Shown in pieces: positions 26,301-36,700 of a stretch of 64,000 nucleotides of DNA. This DNA is from Thelonectria olida (lineage: Eukaryota; Ascomycota; Sordariomycetes; Hypocreales; Nectriaceae), in NCBI GenBank assembly GCA_020736575.1, contig JAGPYM010000019.1, positions 62,001-126,000 of the forward strand, written 5' to 3'. The notes beneath the pieces are model-generated. The model saw only the letters and a program-made list of their open reading frames with translations. It was not told the origin of the DNA and searched no databases. Positions within the stretch are counted from its first letter, which is position 1. Each line of letters opens with the position of its first letter. A program made the translations under genes and the position numbers.

Positions 26301-27596
26301 GACGTGATAATGGGCTCCCCCGAACCCATCAGAGCAGACTCGCCAAACTTTGGCGGCGACACAGACATGACGATGGATTCGCCCATGTACCTTGGCGATG
26401 CCGGCGCGCCCTTGAACAAGATAGTAGTGCCTTCTCGGGAAAGCCAGCCCGAGGAGGAGGAGCGGACGGACCATACTACGAGACCGACGAATTACCCTTA
26501 GTATGGAATACGTCGCTACGAGAGGTTCTGCCAGACATCTACCGGTACTTTCAGGGCTGGGGAGGACGAATGCAACGACGACAATGTGGAGCTTAATGAC
26601 CTCGAGTCTTTTGAGGACATGAGCGTCGCAGATCTCTTGGGGCTCCTATCCGAAGTGATACCCCGAGCAGAGGATGCTAGACATGATGAGAGATGAGCGG
26701 ATGCATGAAGAGGATGAGCACAAGATGATTAGCGATGAATAGACGCTAGCGAAGATAGCAAGCGGATCGTGTATTTGTATGATGGCAGACTTAGGGTTGA
26801 ATGGCAAGGAAGAAATGGAATGGGGGATCGTGTCACGGTGCAAGAGTTGAACAGGATGTCCATGTCGCGCCGACTCGCTTTTCTTTGTGTTCTTGGCCTT
26901 TGAGGGATTCACAATGCTGACAATTCTCTGCAGTTTCGCGCATACACTGACCCTCTCAACAATGCTGGCGGTTCTATGGAGCCGCCCTCGATCCCGCCAC
27001 CCCCTCCCCCTCCACCGCCTCTGAACATCCCCCCTTCGCGGGCTCGACTTCAGTTGGCGGCTCGACTGGCTATGCACCAGAAGAACAGCCAAGTTGCACA
27101 ATCATCTTCCGCCACGCTGCATCATGACGATGATGACGATGACGACAACCCCGCAGATCCCTTTGCAGACACGGAAGAGGATATGGATGATGATGACGAT
27201 GACCAAGATGGCGGTCGTGGATCATGGTGGCGAGGGGTGGTAAGAGGTAGGGCCAAGACGGATGGAAACGAGTCTGATGATGAGCGTGACGACGACGACG
27301 ATGACGAGTTTGGGGATTTCGCCATGGCAGAAGACGAGAGAGGTGGCGAGGAGAATCTGGTTCTACGGCCTCTAGCAGTCAATCCAGCCAAGGAAGGGAG
27401 CACAAGGGGCTTGAGCGGGCTTTGGCCATTTGGTCTATCAAAGGCTGAGAAGGAGAAGGAGTCAGACAGACTGGCATCTAATGACGGTAGAGTTGACGAC
27501 GCCGGCGACGGAGACGACAAGAAAGCAGTGGAAGTCAAGGAGGCCAAGCGGCGGACAAGCATCGAGGACCCGGACGATGACGAGGTTGTCATTTGA
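23331..27596 (+). CDS. ekc1: SIT4 phosphatase-associated (SAPS) protein
   Basis: SAPS proteins are regulatory subunits of the PP6-type phosphatase Sit4/Ppe1, acting in cell-cycle and nutrient signalling. Exons: 23331-24011, 24067-25521, 25566-26216 and 26934-27596, 1,149 residues, all phase 0. The N-terminus (MFWRFGGYANISTIDTILD) and the region EELLNESDLIQELKQHNTKL are signature SAPS sequence. Helical repeats follow to about residue 440, then an acidic Pro/Ser/Glu linker, then a second conserved block in exon 3 (SFFFAYPWNNFLHNVVYDVV). The last exon carries a run of nine prolines and several Asp runs. The final intron is 717 bp, long for this genome and a multiple of three. Retaining it would end the protein at 26501 (1,023 residues). 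The boundaries of the first three exons are secure; the last junction rests on strong splice signals. Confidence 0.9.
26217..26933 (+). other. Unusually long, partly coding-like last intron of the SAPS gene
   Basis: The donor is GAG|GTAAGT; the end is TGCTGAC-AATTCTCTGCAG, so both signals are strong. Read in the upstream frame, the first 160 codons contain a single stop (TAG, 26499-26501) before a TGA at 26694, and the translation is acidic like the exon before it. Beyond 26696 stops become frequent. It could be a retained-intron C-terminus, a decaying exon or a recently created intron. Confidence 0.6.
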
Positions 27597-30500
27597 GTGA
27601 ATACAAGCAAGGATAAGATACCACACACCAATCTGTTCAAGGGTGCTTTAGATGGGGTGATAGATTATGGACACGTGGGACATGAAAGGGTCGAGGGGTT
27701 ACGGGATTGCTTTTAATGAACGATGGAGTGGTGGTCTTTGGGCATAGGGACGGGATGAGACGATGGGGAGGGGGTCATTGTTAGTGTACGATATATGACA
27801 TTTTTGTGTGTTTTGATTAGGTTCATGTCTTGTATGTTATGTAGAGTCGAGACATGGCTTGGCAGATGTGTATTGAGTACGAAGTAAACGAAGAACGAAG
27901 AAGGATGCGAGAATGAGAGTAAGTAAAGATGATCATGGCCTTTTTATTACTTGGGGATGCCTTAGACATGGCCGACCTTGTGTGACAATCTATGGGTTCT
28001 CTGGTCCTGATCGACGAGCAGATATGAACGGCTGCGGCCCATTATGTCGCCGAAGGATCTGCGAACGTCGTATGCTCACATTACATGAAGATGAACAGCA
28101 TCTGGAGCCTCGTCGGTCAGCGTCACTGCGCAGTTTAGCGCCGGGCCGCATTGGCACCCTTGTTCAGCGGCCAGCCAAGCCAGGGTTGAGCTAAAAGTGG
28201 GCGAACTTCTTTTTGGGTTTGGAGGTCTGTTTGAAGTCGCCGGAAGAGTGACCCTGGTGGGATGTGAAACGGCGAGAGGAAAGATGCAGAGTTGGGATGG
28301 ATATCCTGGGGCGGAATGGCATCATGATGGGATGGGATTGGGGAGCAGATGATATGGTGTTGAGGTTCTTGCCTGTGTGCGTTGGAGGATTGATAATGCG
28401 GGAGGGGTACTCCCAGTTGGCTGCAAACTAGGCACTCGTTGGTATCATGTCTCCATCGCATGAAATGTTTGTGACATGACGGTGGAATTAGGCATCCGCT
28501 TTCCAGTGTATACAAGATGGGCGAGAGGATCGATATACGACCTGGAGTAGCACAGAAGGAACTCGACGCACGCAACAGAGGCAAAGAGATGAGGAGGGTT
28601 GCCCCGCCGATGTTGAAGGGCAAGGTTGCGACTCCTTCATCTGGATATCTACCTGTATGGGGAACTGTCAAAGGCTGAAAACGTTTGTGTCTCTACCCTA
28701 TATGGCAGGAGGATACTCGTTCCTATGGCATACGGCTTGCCGAAGGAAGAGATGGCAGTTGACATTTCGTATGGCCAAGGTATGAGCTGCAAGGTCGGCG
28801 AAGGATGTCGCATGGGCCGGTGCGGTCTGAGGGGGAAAGGAAGACCAAATGGGCGCACACGTGGTTCGACGAGGGAATGTTGAATGTCCAGGGATACGGA
28901 AGGAATGACATGTTCATTTTGGATGCCGTGCCGAGGAGGAGTGATGGAGCTGGCTGGGGAATGTGTAGATAGACAGAGGAGACATAGGATCAGCCTTGGT
29001 TTGGCTGGGAAACACGCAATGATAATCAGAGAAACACCAGAATGAAACAAATGAGGCCACGAGGGAGCCGATTGTGACCAGGCATGAGAAGATGTTTTGG
29101 TTTATCACACATCACGCACCACGCATTACGAGATGAGGAAGTCATTCGTACAGCCGGTGCACATAGCAAGCAACATGCCCTTTGAACCTATTCACCGCTG
29201 CTGCGTGACATAAAACCCTGGGAACAAGGACATGCAGTGTGACACTTCTGCCTCCCCGTCCAATCCCGCCTCTCGACAGGCCTCGACCTCCTCCGCCCAA
29301 CGGCGGAAGCGCCCATTAGCCGAGAGAAGATGGAGAGAGAACCAACAATCACAATTGCCGAGAGGTTGGGGGACTTGCACAGACAGACTTGCATGCAGCT
29401 TGTCCGCAGAAACACGGTTCCTTTTCTCCATCTCGCATTTCTTCTGCATTCCCTTTACGCATGAAAATGGCCTCAAATATGGCACGGCAACAACGAACGG
29501 TTGGGCTGGCTAAGCGATTCGCCGGGGGCGCCATCTTTTGGCAGTGATGACGTGAGGAGAGCGAAATGACGGGCCATTTCGCCTCAGGGGCCTTGGCCAT
29601 CGAGCATTGCCCTATTTGGAGGCTTCGTTTGGGGACTTTGACCTCTGTTGCGCTGGTGCAATCTGCAAATGTCAGCCCTATTTCCCAAGAGCATCCGCTA
29701 TAAGAGGAACTACCGCTATGAAGCCAAAGTCCCCTGACTGGCGCCTGCTCTCGAACCCATGAAGCAGTGGGACATTATCCACACGGCAACCGGGCGAGAG
29801 AGCGAAGATCCTTCTACTATGTAGTCATCCGGATGCCTCGTGAGAACAGGAATCCTCCCGAATCCTCCAGTATCACGACCATCTCTCCAGGTGATGCCCT
29901 CCCTCGCCCGATTGTATAGACAAACCTTCCACAAGTCGCATCACCACGGCAGGCGCTTAATCCTCGAGTCCAACTTCCAACTTTGAGCTGCGGGTGGGCC
30001 GACAAGGGCGTGATCCTCTTTCATTCCCTTGGGGCACCCTTGTTTGTGGGAGGCCCCGGTTCTTAGCAGCAACTGTCCGCAGCACCGAGGAGACGTTGCT
30101 ATAGTGCAGTACTTTGTAGATGCAGAGGACAGCCACCACCACTGCACACTGCAAGCCATGGGGCTTAGTTGCTTTGTCCAGTGAGCCGAGAAACCCTTGG
30201 GCCGTTGCGTCTTGGCCCCCTCTCTCTTCATCAGCCCGTTCCTGGACGCAATCTGGTTTAACTTGGGGCCTTCTGATCCTATCGAAATCCTCCCGTCCAG
30301 GGGTCAAGCTGCCGGGCTTTCTTGCCCGCGATGCCCATGTCCATGTCCCTGCCACTTGCAGAGAGGCGTTGGCAGTACATGCTATACATACAAGGCGGCG
30401 GCTTGTTGGTGCCGCTGGTGAGCGGGCGGGTGGTGGTTGGCAGTGCGTTGGGCCCTGATCATCACTTACATACATCTACGGACCTCCCCCCGAGACGGCC

Positions 30501-30781
30501 GGAAGCGGCGGTTGACACCAACGGCTCCGAAGGTCCGTTGCCGTTGTCTTTTGGAGTTATATCGACTATTGTTTTCATAAGAAAGAAGAAGAAGACGACT
30601 GCTTTCGCTTTTGGTTATGCGGACTTGGTGAGACATTCCCATCACCGTCCCCGGCTTCAAATGCGCAGGTTGCATTGCTCCCATTCACACAGCAACACCC
30701 TCGCCGTCTTTGCTTTTTTATTTTATTTTATTTATTATACCCCAAGAACACTTCTGTTCTTGACAGCATTCCTCACTCACA
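27597..30781. other. Intergenic region between the SAPS and NRPS-like genes
   Basis: About 3.2 kb. The first few hundred bases are the AT-richer SAPS 3' side. Scattered open frames on the minus strand at 28135-28671 and 29957-30475 have no recognisable motif and odd composition. The last 80 bases before the NRPS-like start are a T/A-rich tract (30713-30741, TTTTTTATTTTATTTTATTTATTATA), probably core promoter or leader. Confidence 0.55.
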
Positions 30782-33700
30782 ATGGCTGAGACACGACGTC
30801 CGAGTCTGCCCCGGCTCGACACACAGCACATCTTACACCATGAACCCGCCTCAGAACGCCTCATCATGGCAGTCTCACAAACGCTCCAGATCCCCCGAGA
30901 CGACATTGAACTGTTCGACTCCTTCACCGACCTCGGAGGCGACCAAGACGCCGCCGAAGCGTTACATCAGGCGTGCAGGAGAAAGGGCATCGACGCTCGC
31001 ATTGACGATATCATGCACTGCCACACCCTCGCCGAGCTCCAGACGCGCATAACGCCCTACCCCCCTCCGCCGTCTCTCGCCCTCGGCTTCCCTCTTCCAC
31101 CTTCGTCAACGATGAGACCGGCGACAATGCTGCTGGAACCGCCTTCAACAAGGACGTCGGAAGACGAGTCGGTGCCGTCCAGCACCAGCATGAGCGCCGA
31201 CGACGTCTTTTCACCGACAAACCGACACTCGAGATGCTCCGTGTCGAGTTATGGTTCGATGTCGACCACGTCGAGCTACAAGGATACGCCCATGGCCAGA
31301 AGGACGGGCCAGGATCTCGAAAGCCTTTTAAAATCTTCGCCTAGAGTCAACAACGTCGCCTTGGTTACGCCGCGAGCAGGGCCTTTTGACGGACAGCTGG
31401 TGGCCCTCGTCGCCATTTCCGCTGACTCATCAATAGCAACCTCCTCCTCTTCACAACCCCAAGAGATAATATGTCTCCCCCCGCCGTCACAACACACCAC
31501 GCACAAACGAGAAATCCGGTCGCTGCGCATGGCAGTGCAGGAATGGGGCGCCGACTCGCGCAGGCCGCAGATCTGGGTTCCGCTGCGGCGCATGGCCGAG
31601 CTCGACGACGGCCGGCCCGACACGCGGCGGCTGCAGACGTGGGTGCAGAACATCAACGACGGCGTCTACCGCGACATCATGAAGCTGCAGATGCCCGAGC
31701 CGCGGCGCACCGTCTCGCGGCAGAAGGAGATCCAGTCGTGGGCCGAGTCGCGGCGCTCGTTCTGGCGAGACGACGACGAGATGGACTGCGACGACATGGA
31801 GTGCTTCCCGCTGGCGCCCATGCAGAAACTGTACTTTGAGACGTGGATGGACCACATGGACGAGGCCACCGCCGTCAACATTGGCGAGCCCGGCTTCCGG
31901 TGCACGCAGAGCGTCATGCTCAAGATCTTGGGGGGTGCTGATGATGCAGACATCGAGGCCGCCGTCGAGGCCATGGTTGCGCGCCACGCCATGCTGCGCG
32001 CGAGGTTCAGGCCGGTTCGTGATTACTGGGTGCAGGTCATCATTCCGCAGGCGTCCAACTCGTACCGCTTCCGCCACCATCGCGACGTCGACGACGAGGA
32101 GATGGTAGCGCTGATTGACGCGGCGCAGACGGCCATCAACCCCGCTGACGGACCAGTCTTTGCCGTTGAGCACATCCGGAACGACAAGGAGCAGCTGTTG
32201 TACTTGACCGCGCACCATCTCGTCGTCGACTCAATCTCGTGGCGCATCATGGTCCACGATCTCGACGAGCTGCTGCGGGAGGGAACGCTGCTCTCCGAGG
32301 GCTCGATTCCGTTTCCTCACTGGGTCGACTACCAGAGCTACGAGATGAGCCAGAGACTGTTTGAGCCCACGCTGCCGTTTGAGGTCCTCCCGGCCGATGT
32401 TGCATATTGGCATCTCACCAAGGACTCAAACCGCTATGGCGATGCCCTACGGTCGGCCTTCTCCTTCTCCGCCGAGCTGTCCCAGATTCTGCAGAGGGCA
32501 TGCGTCGACGTGCTGCGGACGGACACGGCCGACGTCTTCCTGGCCGCGCTGCTGCTCTCGTTCCGGCAGACGTTCGCAGACAGGAGCCCGCCGACGCTGT
32601 GGAAGCGAGAACACGGCCGCGACGTGGTACACGCTGACTTCAACATCATGGAGACGGTCGGATGGTTTACGTCTCTGTGTCCCGTGGGCGTGCCCATTGA
32701 GCCCACGACGGATCTGATCCAGGTCATCAAGTTGATGAAGGACACTCGACGGGCGATTCCCCGCGACGGCGTGCCCTTCTTCACGTCCGAGTTCTCGACC
32801 TCGGAGGGTGCCTCTTCCGGCATCCCCGTCGAGGTCGTCCTCAACTGGACCGAGAACCAGCAGATGCAGCGCCAAGACGGCATCCTCCAGCCAGCTCCCC
32901 TCCCCGGCCAAGCTTCTGCCATGCTCAAGTCCGACATTGGCCCTCACGTTGGGCGCATGGCTCTCTTTGAAGTATCCGTAACCATCAACGACTCTGGCGC
33001 CCACGTCGACTTTGTGCACAACAAGAAGTCTCACCACCAGGAAAAGATCCAGCTCTGGCTGCAGACGTTTGAACACCTCGTCCTCGAAGCCATCGGCAGA
33101 CTCCGTTACCACGAGCCCGAACTCACCCTCTCTGATGTGCCCCTGCTGCGGACCTCGTACAAGGCCCTCGCCCGCCTGGGCTCCGACCGTCTCGCGGGCG
33201 CAAGCTTGCCCAGCGTGCGGGACATTGAAACGATATATCCCATCACGCCCGCGCAGCAGGAGATCCTCATGGCCCAGAGCCAGAACATCGACGCCTTCCA
33301 TGTCTCTAGTGTCTACGAGCTGACCGCACCCGACGGCAAGGCCGTCGAGGCCACGCGGCTGTGCAAGGCATGGGAGAGCATCGTGGCCAACAAGCCCGCG
33401 CTCCGCAGCATTTTCATCGATGGCGTGTCCCGCGAAGGCCTGTTCGACCAGGTCGTTCTAAGCAAGATCTCGCCCAACATGCTCTTCATCGAGAGCTCCA
33501 AGCCCGAGGAGGCCGTATCCAAGCTGCCGGTCATGAAGACGGCCTTGACGGAGCCGCGGCATCGCCTTTCGGTGTGTCACACGAGCTTCAAGACGCTAGT
33601 GCGGGTGGATGTCAGTCAAGCGATATGTGATGTGAGTGTCCCCTATTTCATTGTATGAGATCGAGAGTTGTAAGTGCTAATATCAACACAGTTGACGAGC

Positions 33701-36700
33701 GTGCACAGCTTGATAGCAGAGCTCTGCAGAGTCTACTCTGGACAAGCCACCACGCACAACGAGGCTCTCCATCGCACATATCTCTACCACACCTCGTCCC
33801 TCGACACAGCCTACAGCCTGCAGGTCTGGAAAACGGATCTCGTGCACATCAAGCCGTGTCTCTTCCCCCGGCTCACCCTTGACACGACAGACCAGAACGC
33901 GACCAAGACACACTCCTTCGCCCTCGACGTCACGCGCGAGCAGCTCGTCTCCTTCTGCCAGCAGCGCGACGTCGAACCCACCGCCCTCCTCCAGCTCGCT
34001 TGGGCCCTCGTTTTGCGCGCCTTTGTCGGTATGGACCACGTCGTCTTTGGCTACCAGTTCCTCGGCCGCGACGACGAGCTGCTGCACGGCATCGGCAAAG
34101 CCGTCGGTAGTTTCGCCAACGTGCTCCCCTGCCCCGTCGACCTCTCGCCCAACCAGACAGTCAAGACGTGTCTCGCCGCCGTGCACGAGGCCTTTGTCAA
34201 CGCCCGCAAGCACCAGAACCTCACCATGGCCGAGATCCAGCACGCCCTGCGGCTGAAGGACAGACACTTGTTCAATACCTGCTTGTTCTTCCAGGACGCC
34301 GATCCCCTGGCCGCCATTGACGATGATGAGGATGCTCGCCCGCGGCACATTTCGCCCTTGTTGGTGACTTCTTCTCGCAGGACCGACTGCGATGTCTCTC
34401 TAACGGCGCTGGTCGTCGACGGACGCATCCACGCGAACCTCACCGCCGCCTTCCTCTCCGACACTCAAGCCCAGAGCGTCGTCAACAGCTTCGAAGCCGC
34501 CGTCAAGGACATAATCATGCATCCCACACGTCTCATGGCCGAAGTCGACCTCTTCACCGAGCGCGGCCTTCCGCACATGGTGGTGCAGGACAGCAAGAAG
34601 CCCCAGAGCGTCTCAGCGTGCCTGCACGACGTAATCCTCAAGCACGCGCAGACCCATCCCAACTCGCAGGCCGTATGCTCGTGGGACGGCGACATGTCCT
34701 ACATCCAGCTGGCCACGCTCGTCGCCCGCCTGCGCACCTATCTCGTCAACCTCGGCGTCGGCCCTGGCATCGTCGTCCCCGTCGTACTGGAGAAGAACCG
34801 CTGGGCCCCCGTCATGCTGCTCGCCGTGCTCCAGGCCGGCGCCAGCTTCGCCGCCCTCGATAGCCAGGACCCCGTCACGGCCAAGTCGACCATCCGCTAC
34901 CTCCAGCCGCACCTCGTCCTCGCCGCCGAGTCGTGCTGGAAAGACCTCGGCGCGCTCGGGCTCAACATCGTCATCGTCAACAACGCCTTTTTCGCCCTGC
35001 TGCCGCCGCTCATGACCGCCCTGACGCGCGAGGCTGCCCCCGACCACGCCGCCTGCGTCTTTGTCACGCCCAAGAAGACCAGCAACGGCGCGTCGCGCAG
35101 CATCTTCTTCACCCACGCCTCGCTCTGCGCTGCCTTTGCCGCCCAAGGCCCCGCGCTGAAGATGAACGCCGAGACACGGACGCTGCAGCTGTCGGCCTTC
35201 AATGTCGACGTCTCGCTCGTCGAGCTGCTGGGCACCATGTCCCACGGCGGCTGCGTGTGCGTGCCGTCGCCTGCGGAGCGCCTCAGCGACCTCGAGGGCG
35301 TCGTTAGCAGGATGGGCGTGACGTGGTCGTACATGACCAGCGTGCTCGCGCGGCGGACAAACCCAGCTCTGGTCCCGACGCTCAAGACGCTGTGTTTCCG
35401 CACGAGAAAGCTCGACGCCGACACCTACGGCCCCTGGCTGGAGAACCGCAACGTGCTGCTCGCGTACGGCGCTGCCGACATTTGTCCCCTAAGCATCTCC
35501 GTCACCGAAGTCACCAGCCACAACGACCTAAGCATCATCTCTCCGCCTCTGACCGGCCGCTTCTGGATCCTCAACCCCCAAGACTCCCGCAAGCTCATGC
35601 CTGCGGGTGCTATCGGCGAGCTGGCCATCGACAGCCCCATGGTCACCCCCCATCGCTTCGCCCTCGACCTGCCCCTCGTCGCGCCCGGCGCCGTCGACAG
35701 CACCGGCAAGCCGCACAAGGCTCGCTATCTCAAGACGGGCCATCGCGTGCGCCATCTCGGCGACGGCAACGTGCAGTTCATCTCGAGCGTGCGCGACGAC
35801 GTCGTCGTCAACGGCTCAACCGTCGACGTGGCCGACGTCGAGCAAAAGATCCGCCGCGTGCTCGGCCCCGGCGTCGACGTGGTCGTCGACAAGATCACCA
35901 CCAAGGACTCGCTGCGCATCCTCGCCGCGTTCCTGCAGCTCGGCGACTCGCTGTTCCACGGCCAAGAGGGCTTCCAGAACGTCAGCCTGCGCGTCAAGGA
36001 GCGCACCTTCATTGCCAAGAAGCTCTTCGAGACGTGTCTCGAGACGGGCGACTTCGACCTACCCGACCACAGCGTGCCTGCCGTCTTCGTCCCGCTCAAG
36101 GACTTGCCCATGTCGACGTCGCTCAAGATCAACCGCCGCAAGCTGCTGCGCATGGCCGCCGAGCTCACCTACGCCGAGCTCATCGACATGTCGAGCGTGC
36201 CGAACCCGCACGAGATTCAGCGCGTCGTCCTGGGCCAGAAGCCGCTGCCCCTGACACGGCCCGAGGAGGTCATGCGCGCCATCTGGGCGCGGGTGCTCGA
36301 CATTTCGCCCGCCGACATCAAGGGCACGAGCAGCTTCTTCTCGGTGGGCGGAAACACCTTCATCGCCGCCGAGCTCGTCATCTCGTGCCGCAAAGTTGGC
36401 CTGCGCGTGTCGCTCACTGACATCTTCAACGACGCCACGCTCACGGAAATCTGCCAGTCATCAACCACAGGCCACTCGTCCAAGAAGACGCACAAGGCGA
36501 CCACGTCCGTCACGGGCTTCGACTACAAGTTCGTCAAGGACGTCATCGCACCCAAGCTCGACTGCCAGGTGCAGCACGTCCTCGACGTTACCGAGGCGTC
36601 GTCCGAGCAAGTCCACAACCTGGAGCTGGCCATGTACAAGACGCGCGGGGACGTCGCCTGTCTCGTGCTGCAGTTCAACGGCCGCGTCTCGCCCGCAAAG

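Noticed and set aside
28135..28671. 178-codon minus-strand frame with several Cys and His
   Set aside because: Cys/His spacing fits no zinc-binding pattern and the composition looks like translated noncoding DNA.
33614..36361. Sequencing or assembly error as the cause of the lost NRPS motifs
   Set aside because: The changes are in-frame substitutions at several separate motifs with unbroken flanking homology, not indels; errors would hardly hit only active sites.
35323..36420. 365-codon plus-strand frame, very rich in Arg, Ala and Pro
   Set aside because: Shadow frame inside the GC-rich NRPS-like gene, which shows clear domain motifs in its own frame.
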